Part shown: piece by piece, positions 52,536 to 60,815 of the stretch
Numbering within the stretch: position 1 is the first letter of the stretch
Layout of the letters: the number at the start of each line of letters is the position of its first letter
Notes under the pieces: model-generated
Told to the model about the DNA's origin: nothing
Seen by the model: only the letters and a program-made list of their open reading frames with translations
The model's database searches: none
Assembly (NCBI GenBank): GCA_020723385.1
Contig: DYIZ01000006.1
Location: 1-64,000 of the forward strand
DNA from: Candidatus Aquidulcis sp.
Lineage (GTDB): Bacteria; Chloroflexota; Anaerolineae; Anaerolineales; UBA4823
Reading direction: 5' to 3'
DNA: 64,000 nt
Position numbers and translations under genes: made by a program

Positions 52536-53879
52536 ATGAAAGCCGAGCAAGCCTGGCAGGCCGCATTGGGCCAGCTCCAGATGGAAATGCCGAAAGCCAC
52601 CTTTGATACCTGGGTGCGTGACGCCGAATTGGTCACTTATGAAGATGGGGCCTTTGTCATTGGAGTCCCCAACGCTTATGCCCGCGATTGGCTGGATGGT
52701 CGTTTATCCAGTACCGTTACACGTTTACTCACCGGAATAATGAATCGCACGGTCCAGGTGCGTTTCATTGTCTATCAGAATGGCGGCGAGCCAGTTGAAA
52801 GTCAGGAAGAGCCAGAATATACCCAAAACGTTCAACCAGGCGTCGCCAGTGCAAATTTGAACAGCCGTTATACCTTCGACACGTTTGTGGTCGGCGCAAG
52901 CAACCGCCTGGCTCATGCGGCTTCGATGGCTGTCGCCGAACGCCCCGCGCAAACTTACAACCCACTGTTCCTCTATGGCGGCGTCGGGTTAGGCAAAACT
53001 CACCTGCTACACGCCATCGGTAACAGTTGTGAGCATCGCGGCCTGTCGGTTTTATACGTTTCTTCAGAAGAGTTTACCAACGATCTTATCAATGCCATCC
53101 GAAATCACACCACCCAGGCTTTTCGAGAGAAATACCGCCGGATTGATGTGCTGCTGATTGATGATATTCAGTTCATTGCCGGGAAAGAATCCACTCAGGA
53201 GGAGTTTTTCCACACTTTCAATACCCTTCACGGGCAGGACAAGCAGATTGTCATCTCGTCAGACCGCCCGCCGAAGGCGCTGGTTACCCTCGAAGAGCGT
53301 CTGCGCTCCCGGTTCGAATGGGGGTTGACTGCCGATATCCAGCCGCCTGATTTCGAAACCCGTGTCGCAATATTGCGCTCGAAAGCCGAGCGCGCCGGGT
53401 ACAAATTGCCTCCTGAAATGATGGAAATCATCGCCCGCCGGGTGCAATCCAATATTCGAGAGCTGGAAGGGGGATTGACGCGTATCGTTGCATTCGCGGA
53501 GTTGAGCAGCCTGCCCTATACCCCTCAATTGGTTGATGTGGCCCTGGCAGACCTGCTGCCCCGCAACCGGCGCGAAGTTCATTTTGACGATATCGTTCGC
53601 TCAGTGGCCGAAACCTTTGGCGTGACGGTGGATCGCATTCTGGGCCGTGACCGCAGTCAGGAGGTGGCACTGCCTCGCCAGGTCGCCATGTATTTGATGC
53701 GTGAAGAAGCCAATTACTCGTTGCCCCAAATTGGCGAGGCCCTGGGCGGGCGCGATCACACCACGGTGATGTATGGCTGCGATAAAGTGGCCGATTTGCT
53801 CGAACGGGATGACCGCTTGCGCCGCCAGGTGATCAAAGCTCGTGAGCAAATCTACGGGCACGCCAGTTACGCCCCCTGA
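52536..53879 (+). CDS. dnaA: Chromosomal replication initiator DnaA
   Basis: 447 residues from the ATG at 52536, nine bases after AGGAGG; the frame extends to a TTG at 52512, which overlaps the ribosome site. Domain I at the N-terminus (about 1-80), AAA+ domain III with Walker A GGVGLGKTH near 150, Walker B LLIDDIQF near 211 and the sensor segments, and domain IV with the DNA-binding signature GRDHTTVMYGCDKV near 408-421. It opens the replication origin. dnaN and recF are not adjacent, so the usual dnaA-dnaN operon is broken up. Confidence 0.97.
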   Translation: MKAEQAWQAALGQLQMEMPKATFDTWVRDAELVTYEDGAFVIGVPNAYARDWLDGRLSSTVTRLLTGIMNRTVQVRFIVYQNGGEPVESQEEPEYTQNVQPGVASANLNSRYTFDTFVVGASNRLAHAASMAVAERPAQTYNPLFLYGGVGLGKTHLLHAIGNSCEHRGLSVLYVSSEEFTNDLINAIRNHTTQAFREKYRRIDVLLIDDIQFIAGKESTQEEFFHTFNTLHGQDKQIVISSDRPPKALVTLEERLRSRFEWGLTADIQPPDFETRVAILRSKAERAGYKLPPEMMEIIARRVQSNIRELEGGLTRIVAFAELSSLPYTPQLVDVALADLLPRNRREVHFDDIVRSVAETFGVTVDRILGRDRSQEVALPRQVAMYLMREEANYSLPQIGEALGGRDHTTVMYGCDKVADLLERDDRLRRQVIKAREQIYGHASYAP

Positions 53880-53906
53880 TCTGAAATTCTCTCACCTATC
53901 CCCTTC

Positions 53907-53946
53907 ACGCCCTCTGCTGTGCTTGCCTTCCCACAGCAGGGGGCGT
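53907..53946. terminator. 15-bp hairpin after dnaA
   Basis: ACGCCCTCTGCTGTG (53907-53921) pairs with CACAGCAGGGGGCGT (53932-53946), one wobble, between convergent genes. Likely bidirectional terminator. Confidence 0.75.
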
Positions 53947-53958
53947 GGCTTTTAGTTA

Positions 53959-55176
53959 TCAGCGGCGGCGTAACCGCCACCAGGCCTGTACCCGCCGCCA
54001 TAGCTTCCCAAGGAGCGGAAATTCAACCGGGCGGGGGGCGACCCCACGTGGCTCAGGCCACGGTTCCTGGTCGAACATTTTGCGCAGCACGTATCGTCCC
54101 ACCAGGGAAAGCGTCGCCAGCACAGGGGCCGCCAGCACCACCCCCACGATCCCGATCAGGCTCGCTGCAATGATAGCAGCCACCAAGACTGCCGCCGGGT
54201 GTACTCCCAATGATTGACCCATCACGCGCGGCGAAATCAGGTTATCGAAGATCTGATCAATGACCAGGGCCGCCACCACTACAATCAGCGTAAACAGCCA
54301 GGGCCGGAAGTTGAAGTTATTGCTGCCCTGGAAGAAAGTCACCAGGCCCATGACCGTCCACGTCACTGCCGGGCCGACGTAAGGCACGAAGCGCGCCGCG
54401 CCAGCCAGGAGAGCAATCGCGATGGCGTAGCGCACACCTAGAATTGAAAATAGCGCTGTATAAATGACAACCACCAGGCCGACGATGATAAGCTGGCCGC
54501 GCAGGAAAGAGTTCCAGATGCGCCCAATTTCGGCAGCCATACGGCGCAAATCGGCATCGTACCCAGGAATCTGGACGAAATCACGCAAATCCGGAATTCG
54601 GCCAATATCGGCCAGGACGAAATATGACACAATCAGCACGAACAGTCCCCACCCGGCGGTGGCTGCCGCGCTGGTTGCCAGGGTACCCACAATCGAGCCG
54701 AGCCGCCCAATCAAGGGCTGGATGGCGCCAATGAGCTGATTGCTCAATGTTGCCAGATCCATGTATTGGCTCAAATCAATTTGGAATGGGCCAATGACAA
54801 AAACCTGCGAGGACAATTGCTCGATGAGTTTTGGCAAGTCAGTGATGAACGTGTCAACAACCCGAATCAGGCTTTGAATCTGCTGGACAACCGCGACCCC
54901 AGTGGCTGTGCTGGAACCGATCAAGAGCAGCAGCAGTACCAGGAAGATGACGTTTACCGAAGCGCGCCAGCTCAACCGGGTGAGCGTGCTCAACCGGGCG
55001 GCCATGGGGTGGAACAAATAGGTCAGGATGAAAGCCAGCAGCAGCGGGCCAATGAGCACGCGGAAGCTGTATGCTAAGGCGGCAATAATCCCCGCCAGGG
55101 TCAACCCAACGATCAGTTTTGTGGTCGAATTCCACTTGGGTGATTTTGCGATAGAAGGGGTTTCACTACTTGACAT
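53959..55176 (-). CDS. AI-2E/PerM-family permease 1
   Basis: 405 residues, about eight membrane helices with the family's large loop after helix 2-3. Signature segments: LAFILTYLFHPM near 50, IPGYDADLRRMAAEIGRIWNSFLRGQLII near 200-228, and ALVIDQIFDNLISPRVMGQSLGVHPAAVL near 312-340. Members export small molecules or act as Na+/Li+ antiporters; substrate cannot be told. It begins 11 bases inside the end of the paralogous gene upstream. Confidence 0.9.
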   Translation of the reverse strand: MSSSETPSIAKSPKWNSTTKLIVGLTLAGIIAALAYSFRVLIGPLLLAFILTYLFHPMAARLSTLTRLSWRASVNVIFLVLLLLLIGSSTATGVAVVQQIQSLIRVVDTFITDLPKLIEQLSSQVFVIGPFQIDLSQYMDLATLSNQLIGAIQPLIGRLGSIVGTLATSAAATAGWGLFVLIVSYFVLADIGRIPDLRDFVQIPGYDADLRRMAAEIGRIWNSFLRGQLIIVGLVVVIYTALFSILGVRYAIAIALLAGAARFVPYVGPAVTWTVMGLVTFFQGSNNFNFRPWLFTLIVVVAALVIDQIFDNLISPRVMGQSLGVHPAAVLVAAIIAASLIGIVGVVLAAPVLATLSLVGRYVLRKMFDQEPWPEPRGVAPRPVEFPLLGKLWRRVQAWWRLRRR

Positions 55177-56323
55177 TGGCTATTTGCTCCTTCTTCGAAC
55201 GTTTCCACCATTGCGGGTTGGGCGGCGGCAAGGGAGTAGCCAGACTTCCGGCGAAGGGATCGAGATCGAAAAGGTAAGCGTACACATACCGCCCAATCAC
55301 ACGCGCCGATGCGATGGTTGGCGCTGCCAGGGGGATGCCTAAAACACCCGCCAGCACCGCGCCCGATACGATGCCCAGGATTACCACCAGCGGCGGCAAA
55401 TGGACCCGCCGCCCGATGATACGCGGAATCAAGTAGTTCAGATCGAACTGCTGGAAGAAGATGTGCAGACCGATCACAATGATCGTGAAAGCCCAATTGG
55501 GCAGCGGAATCCAGGTCGAGCCGAGTGACAGCGAGAGCAGTGTGGCGATAGCCAGCCAGATTCCGTGCCCGATGCTGGGCAGAAACTCCAACAGACCCGC
55601 CAGAACGCCCATCGCCAGGGCAAATGGCAATCCCAGGATGAAACCGATGACCGTGAAAATGGTGGTGACAGCCAGGCTCAAGACGATCTGGCCGCGGAAG
55701 AACGCTGCCCAAATCTGGTTGATCTCCTCCCGCAGGCGGCTGAAATCCTCCCGGTATGCCGGCGGCGGCAGCTTTTCGAACCATCCCCACAGTGTGGCGC
55801 TGTCTTTGACCAAATAAAAAGAAATCACGACGATGAAAATCACCCACACCACCGAAGAGATGATCCCTACCGCCAGGTCGAGCGTGCGCCCAAAGATGGG
55901 TTCCAACAATTGCTGAAACGACCCGGTAATCTGTTCGAGCAGCGCGGAAATATCAATCACCTGACCGGCGATGATATATTGCTGGCCCAGGAAATTTTTG
56001 GCCTGTTGGATAACCAGTTGGATGTCAACGTTTAGGTCGGTGAGCTGGTCTGCCAGGGTGGGGATGATGACCAGCGGCAGTGCTGCCGCGACAGCCAGCA
56101 GGATCAGATAGCTCAAGAAAATTGCCAGAACCCGGTGGAGATGCAGCCGCTCCTGCAAAAAATTGACCACAGGTGAAAGAATGTAAGCCAGGATCACCGC
56201 AATGATAAAGGGCGGAATCACCACGCTGAATCGGAAGAGCAGGTAAACGAAAAGTGCCAGCAACAAAATGCTGACGAGAAGTTTGATTTGCACAGGCCAC
56301 CGGGGGCGAAAGATCGGTTCCAT
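55166..56323 (-). CDS. AI-2E/PerM-family permease 2
   Basis: 385 residues, paralogous to the next gene: the same layout, with ILAYILSPVVNFL near 42, FSRLREEINQIWAAFFRGQIVLS near 195-217 and FQQFDLNYLIPRIIGRRVHLPPLVV near 296-320. The genes overlap, so they are co-expressed, perhaps as a hetero-oligomer. A -10 box ends six bases before the ATG, predicting a leaderless mRNA. Confidence 0.9.
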   Translation of the reverse strand: MEPIFRPRWPVQIKLLVSILLLALFVYLLFRFSVVIPPFIIAVILAYILSPVVNFLQERLHLHRVLAIFLSYLILLAVAAALPLVIIPTLADQLTDLNVDIQLVIQQAKNFLGQQYIIAGQVIDISALLEQITGSFQQLLEPIFGRTLDLAVGIISSVVWVIFIVVISFYLVKDSATLWGWFEKLPPPAYREDFSRLREEINQIWAAFFRGQIVLSLAVTTIFTVIGFILGLPFALAMGVLAGLLEFLPSIGHGIWLAIATLLSLSLGSTWIPLPNWAFTIIVIGLHIFFQQFDLNYLIPRIIGRRVHLPPLVVILGIVSGAVLAGVLGIPLAAPTIASARVIGRYVYAYLFDLDPFAGSLATPLPPPNPQWWKRSKKEQIANVK

Positions 56324-56329
56324 ATCCCC

Positions 56330-56335
56330 ATTCTA
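56330..56335 (-). promoter_or_regulatory. -10 box of a leaderless permease transcript
   Basis: TAGAAT on the minus strand, six bases before the ATG at 56323. Confidence 0.55.
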
Positions 56336-56479
56336 GCCAGTTTGGTTAGAAATGGCAACTGGCTTTAATGACTCGCTGTGATTTTTCGAGGCAAGCTCGA
56401 TTTTGGAATACGCGCCCGGAACGGATGAGGCAATGTAATTACCCCACCCGTTCCGGGCGTCCCTATCGTGTATTTGGAT

Positions 56480-56674
56480 TTACCGAAGGAAAAACGAGAG
56501 CACAATCAGAATCGTGATGAACGAGCCAGCCAAGATGCCGATGCGGCGCAAATCTTTCACTACTGGGCCGTAATCCGGGTTGAAATCCGAAGGTTTGCTA
56601 AGCTCGCTACTTGCGGATGTGGAAGGGTCAATGCCAGTTTCTTTTCGTATTTGACGCTTGTTTTTAATTGCCAT
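56480..56674 (-). CDS. Small single-helix membrane protein
   Basis: 64 residues from the ATG at 56674 (GGAGA upstream). A basic N-terminus (MAIKNKRQIRKETG), a polar middle, and one C-terminal membrane helix (about 45-63, GILAGSFITILIVLSFFLR). Tail-anchored layout. No family recognised. It lies between the sortase and the permeases on the same strand. Confidence 0.6.
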   Translation of the reverse strand: MAIKNKRQIRKETGIDPSTSASSELSKPSDFNPDYGPVVKDLRRIGILAGSFITILIVLSFFLR

Positions 56675-56757
56675 GAAACTATCTCCGAGATGAGGATTGC
56701 ACAATTTTACCGCAGAAAATTAAAGACAGGCTTCGAATTTATCGCTTGTGCCTCCCC

Positions 56758-57672
56758 TTACCTATCTGCAGCTTGTAACACCGCCCGCACAATGATGCGT
56801 TTATTGTCCACCATATACGGATAACAAGAGATCAAGGTCACAATGGCTTCGTCGGTAGGGGCCATAACCTCCACCTTATTCGGCGGGACGATCTCACTGC
56901 CGGTCACAACGTACGTGTAGGATCGCTGACTGGTGTATAAAATGACTTCATCGCCTGCTTCGAGTTGGTCAAGATCGCGGAATATTTGTCCAAAAACGTC
57001 ATTGTGCGCGGTGAGCACCACATTATTCTTATCCCCCGGGTTAGCCGAGCCAATGTGCTGCGCCACGCCTTTCTTCAACTGTTCCCAATCATCTCCCTGG
57101 ACGATCGGCGCATCCACCCCAATCGCCGGGATACGGATGCGAATGGCTTGCGCCGGCCCTGGCGTTGGGACAACCACTTCGAGCATGGACTGCATCAACG
57201 GCCGGAGATGCTCGGGGATTTCAGCCTCATTGGGCTTCGCGCCTCCCGGAGAATCGGGCGGCGTGTGCCCCGAGGGGAGCACCACAGCGATGATGAGCGG
57301 TGTGGGGGTCAATGTGGGCTGCTCCAACCCCTTGGCAAATTCCTGGTTGGAGCCAATCCAGATCGAAACCCAGGCCAGGATGATAAATCCCAATCCCGCC
57401 ACGCCTAAAATTTCCACCATCAACAATAGGGTCTCGAAGAACCGCCTGGGCCGCCCCAAAGCCCGGCTCTGAGGAACCATCTCATCTTCCAAAAGCGATT
57501 CCACCCCCGGGCTGTCGAGCGACGGCGCAGCCATGTCAGAAGCCAGCGTCACCACCCGCCCGGTGCGCCGGAACGTCTCCAGGTGTTCCTGGCGAGATTT
57601 GCGGCGCTTCTCCACCAGCAGGCGGCGCAGCTCGTCAATAGATAAATCCTGGGGGGTAGATTTCCGTGGCAT
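56758..57672 (-). CDS. Sortase (class D/E-like transpeptidase)
   Basis: 304 residues. A long charged cytoplasmic N-terminus (about 1-75), one membrane helix (about 85-112), a Pro/Thr linker, and a sortase barrel with all three catalytic residues: His in VVLTAHNDV near 224, Cys in TLISCYPY near 283 and Arg in NKRIIVRA near 292. It should link proteins to a cell envelope amine. No LPxTG/LPNTA-like substrate with a membrane anchor is seen in the window. A -10 box lies seven bases before the ATG. Confidence 0.9.
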   Translation of the reverse strand: MPRKSTPQDLSIDELRRLLVEKRRKSRQEHLETFRRTGRVVTLASDMAAPSLDSPGVESLLEDEMVPQSRALGRPRRFFETLLLMVEILGVAGLGFIILAWVSIWIGSNQEFAKGLEQPTLTPTPLIIAVVLPSGHTPPDSPGGAKPNEAEIPEHLRPLMQSMLEVVVPTPGPAQAIRIRIPAIGVDAPIVQGDDWEQLKKGVAQHIGSANPGDKNNVVLTAHNDVFGQIFRDLDQLEAGDEVILYTSQRSYTYVVTGSEIVPPNKVEVMAPTDEAIVTLISCYPYMVDNKRIIVRAVLQAADR

Positions 57673-57679
57673 GTCAGCG

Positions 57680-57685
57680 ATTATA
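57680..57685 (-). promoter_or_regulatory. -10 box of a leaderless sortase transcript
   Basis: TATAAT on the minus strand, seven bases before the ATG at 57672. Confidence 0.6.
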
Positions 57686-57742
57686 CCTTGATCTCACGAC
57701 CCTAACCCAAACAAGCTGGAATTAAGAAAAATCAAGGGTTTT

Positions 57743-59029
57743 TCATGAGGCGGGCGACTCAGAGAACTGCTCCTCGATAGATTTCCCCCGCCCGCCCAGG
57801 GCGAACAACCCAAATCCGGCCAGCCGCAACACCGCGCTCACCAGCAGCGCGCCGCCCGGCTCAATCTGATCAGCTAATAAAGTTCCAATCATTGGCGCGG
57901 CAATCGTCGAGAGATATTGCAAGCTTTGCGCCAGCGACACAAACGTGGCGCTGTATTCGATGGGGACCGTTTTCATCAGCTCGTCGAAGAAAACCAGGTC
58001 CAACCCCGCCTGGAAGATGCCGGCAATACCCGCAAATAATGCGATAAGCCACACCCGATGGGTTAGCGCCACCAGCGCCGGGTAGAAAGCCATCGCCAGC
58101 GTCGTACACAGCAGCACAAACCGCCCGCCTCGCCGCCGTGATACCCGCGGCCACAAGAAATACCCGATGAGCAAGATGAACGTCTGCGAAGTGGTGATGA
58201 AACCGATCCATGCATCGGAGGCGTTCACCTCCCGCACGAAATAGATCGGGAACAACGGAGCAGCCAGCGCTACCCCCGACAGGTAAACGAACCGTTTCGC
58301 CGCGAACGCGGTGAACGCTGGCTGGCCGCGGATCAACAGAACGTAATTTTTGACCCCCTGGGTGAGCATCCGGCCCAAGGGGCGCGGTGAGCGCGGCGGC
58401 TGGGGCACATCCGGCAAATTGATGCGGCTGGAAAAATAATAGCTGATCAGCCCGCCCAGCGACAACCCCAGGAACACCAACTGGTAATTGAGCGGGAAAC
58501 CGAGCAGGTTGAGCACCTGCCCCACGATGAGCGTCGTGACCGCGGTGGTCAGCCCCAACGCAGACCAGCGGCGGCTCATCAGCGCGTAGCGCCCATCCGG
58601 CCCGGCCACTGCATTCATCACCACCGAGAAAGCCACCGCCGTCATGGTTTGCGGCAGTGTGGCCGCCGCCCAGATCGCCAGCACAGCCAGCACACGATGC
58701 TGCGCAGGAACGATCAATGTCACGACCCCGGTCAGCGCATACGACGACACCACCATCAGCCGCGCCAGGCTGAACCACGGCACCACATTGCGCCGCGTTT
58801 GCAGGAAGCGTCCCACCACCAGCGCCAGGATCAGCCCGGTGACGCCCGGCATGGAAGACAACAGCCCCACCTGAACGTTTGTCGCCCCCAGGCGGGTGAG
58901 GAAGACCGGCAGGAAAGTCGCCGCCGCGCTGGCCAGGCCAATGCCCACCGCATCAATCTGCACGTTGCGGAAGTTGCGTTTCTTGACGGCGAGGGCCTCG
59001 TTGGATGATGTAAGGATTTTGTCGCTCAT
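57743..59029 (-). CDS. Major facilitator superfamily transporter
   Basis: 428 residues, about 12 membrane helices, from the ATG at 59029; the frame further upstream runs through a family E repeat and is rejected. MFS features: GATNVQVGLLSSMPGV near helix 1-2 and the charged loop LVVGRFLQTRRNVVPWF. The substrate is not evident from sequence. It follows the glycosyltransferase gene, so export of a glycan or glycolipid-related compound is possible. Confidence 0.82.
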   Translation of the reverse strand: MSDKILTSSNEALAVKKRNFRNVQIDAVGIGLASAAATFLPVFLTRLGATNVQVGLLSSMPGVTGLILALVVGRFLQTRRNVVPWFSLARLMVVSSYALTGVVTLIVPAQHRVLAVLAIWAAATLPQTMTAVAFSVVMNAVAGPDGRYALMSRRWSALGLTTAVTTLIVGQVLNLLGFPLNYQLVFLGLSLGGLISYYFSSRINLPDVPQPPRSPRPLGRMLTQGVKNYVLLIRGQPAFTAFAAKRFVYLSGVALAAPLFPIYFVREVNASDAWIGFITTSQTFILLIGYFLWPRVSRRRGGRFVLLCTTLAMAFYPALVALTHRVWLIALFAGIAGIFQAGLDLVFFDELMKTVPIEYSATFVSLAQSLQYLSTIAAPMIGTLLADQIEPGGALLVSAVLRLAGFGLFALGGRGKSIEEQFSESPAS

Positions 59030-59034
59030 AGGAT

Positions 59035-59125
59035 AATTGACCGTTGACTGTAGACCGACGACCGTCCATTCACGGGCTACCGTCATCGGTCTTCGGTCTA
59101 CGATCTACCGTCATCGGTCTTCCCT
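59035..59125. repeat. Family E repeat overlapping a gene end
   Basis: ACCGTTGACTGTAGACCGACG units and CGGTCTTCGGTCTACG inverse units. The 3' end of the GT4 gene, including its stop at 59070, lies inside the repeat, so about the last 17 residues of that protein are repeat-encoded. Confidence 0.75.
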
Positions 59126-60347
59126 GCAAGATGATATCTGCCAGCACTGTCTCCAACTGATCGGCCAACACAGCCCGGTCGAAGTGTTCTTCCACGTAGC
59201 GGCGGCCTCTCTGGCCCAGGGCACGCCCCCGGTCCGGCCGATCCCGCACGGCCCGGATGGCTTCCGCCAGGGCCGCCGCATCGCCCGGCGGGACGAAGAC
59301 TCCCGCATCGGCATCTTCGATCACCCGCCGGATCACGCCATCAATCGCCAGAATCACGGGTCGCCCGGCAGCCATGTAATCGAAAACTTTGTTCGGGTAA
59401 ACCGTGGCATAGAGCGGGATGGGCTTGAGGATGGCAATGCAGGCGTCGGCGGCGGCCAGCGCGGCAGACATTTCGTCTTTGGGGACGGATGGCAGAAAAT
59501 GCACATTGACCAGACCCATCTCGGCGGCGCGAGCGATCAACGCTGGCTTGTCTTTTCCATCGCCGAGCAGCACGCAAGCCACATCCGGCAGGTCGCACAG
59601 GCGGCCGGCGGCGTCGAGCACCACCCCCAGGTCGTTGGACATCCCGTGCGCCCCGGCGTACAGGGCGACGAACTTGCCCTCCAGCGCGTGGGCGCGGCGG
59701 AAATCGGCTCCATCCGAGGCAGGATCGAACATGCGCGGGTCGGCGCCATTGGGGATTAGCTCGATCCGGCGCGCCCCGCGCTCCGTGATGTGGGCGATGA
59801 ATCCGGGGGAGTTGACCATCATCCGGTCGGCGTGACGGTAGAGAAAGCGCTCCAGCCACTCCGAGAGGCGAATCAACAGCCGGTTGCGGAGCACCCCCAC
59901 CTCGATGGCGAACGCCGGCCACAAGTCGCGCACCTCGAACAGAAAGGGAACGCCTTTCAAGCGGGCCAGCGCCCAGGCTGTGACTCCCTGGAAGATCGGC
60001 GGCGACGTGCCCCACACGAGATCCACATTTTTGACGCCCAACCCCATCCAGAATGACGAAGCCATGAACGAGAGAAAGGAAAAAACGCGGTGGACGAAGG
60101 ATTTGTGCAGGGCGCGGTAAGTGTAGGCGCGCAGGATAGCAACGCTCCCCTCCCCCCTATCCCCTATCCCCTCCTCGGAAGGGATAGGGGATAGGGGGGA
60201 GGCATTACCCGTCAAATAGCTCACCGGGCTGGCGATGACGGTGACGTGGTGGCCTTTCTCGGCCAGGTAGCGCGCCAGCTCGTGATGGCGGGTGCCGCCG
60301 GGTTCGTCGAGTGCGGCAAAGGCCTGATGAATGAGGAGAATGTGCAT
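59070..60347 (-). CDS. Family-4 glycosyltransferase
   Basis: 425 residues with a GT-B fold: N-terminal HQAFAALDEPGGTRHHELARYLAEKGH (residues 6-32), RDLWPAFAIEVG near 135, the donor-binding segment AGAHGMSNDLGVVLDAA near 225, and YPNKVFDYMAAGRPVI near 315. It transfers a sugar from a nucleotide sugar to a lipid- or glycan-linked acceptor at the cytoplasmic face. A family C cassette is encoded in frame near residues 48-67, and the C-terminal tail (from GRPMTVDRR) derives from a family E repeat. Nine bases after the Nudix gene. Confidence 0.9.
   Translation of the reverse strand: MHILLIHQAFAALDEPGGTRHHELARYLAEKGHHVTVIASPVSYLTGNASPLSPIPSEEGIGDRGEGSVAILRAYTYRALHKSFVHRVFSFLSFMASSFWMGLGVKNVDLVWGTSPPIFQGVTAWALARLKGVPFLFEVRDLWPAFAIEVGVLRNRLLIRLSEWLERFLYRHADRMMVNSPGFIAHITERGARRIELIPNGADPRMFDPASDGADFRRAHALEGKFVALYAGAHGMSNDLGVVLDAAGRLCDLPDVACVLLGDGKDKPALIARAAEMGLVNVHFLPSVPKDEMSAALAAADACIAILKPIPLYATVYPNKVFDYMAAGRPVILAIDGVIRRVIEDADAGVFVPPGDAAALAEAIRAVRDRPDRGRALGQRGRRYVEEHFDRAVLADQLETVLADIILQGRPMTVDRRPKTDDGSP
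60146..60202. repeat. Family C hairpin in frame in GT4 gene
   Basis: CCTCCCCCCTATCCCCTATCCCC and its inverse GGGATAGGGGATAGGGGGGAGG around CTCCTCGGAA: complete and almost perfectly paired. It encodes a Ser/Pro/Gly loop (SPLSPIPSEEGIGDRGEGS). Confidence 0.88.
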
Positions 60348-60356
60348 AAATGGTGT

Positions 60357-60809
60357 CTATTGGTTTTCTGGCGATTCCGTCACTTGTAAAGGCTTGTCGG
60401 GCCAGCCGTTCCGGTGGGCGTGGACAACCAGTGCGGCCACAGGCGCGGGTAAAATATTACAACTGGGTATGTCTGCAATTGGCATCCATACCGGCTGGTA
60501 ATCGCCATCTTCCGGCGAGGGTTGTGTGTATTCCTCGCCCTGCCCGCTGCCAAATTCGCCGCCGGTCGCCCGGACGAGGAAATAATGCTGCAACTGGTCT
60601 TTGAACGATACAACGATCACGCGCTGCATCACCTCGACCGTCACGCCCAATTCTTCCTGCGCTTCGCGGGCTGCGGCGGCTTCCAGCGTCTCTCCAGGCT
60701 CGACGCCGCCGCCGGGAAAGGCAAAATAATGCCGCCCCAAACGGTGACGCTCGATCAAGGCGACCGAGTCGTTTTGGATGAGGATGACTGCGGAACGTGA
60801 TTTGTTCAT
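60357..60809 (-). CDS. Nudix hydrolase
   Basis: 150 residues from the ATG at 60809 (a TTG at 60815 is possible). The Nudix box is complete: GGGVEPGETLEAAAAREAQEELGV matches GX5EX7REUXEEXGU, residues about 34-56. It hydrolyses a nucleoside diphosphate linked to another group; which one cannot be told, though a nucleotide-sugar would fit the glycan genes beside it. It lies between the heparinase-like and glycosyltransferase genes with very short gaps. Confidence 0.9.
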   Translation of the reverse strand: MNKSRSAVILIQNDSVALIERHRLGRHYFAFPGGGVEPGETLEAAAAREAQEELGVTVEVMQRVIVVSFKDQLQHYFLVRATGGEFGSGQGEEYTQPSPEDGDYQPVWMPIADIPSCNILPAPVAALVVHAHRNGWPDKPLQVTESPENQ

Positions 60810-60815
60810 CGGCAA

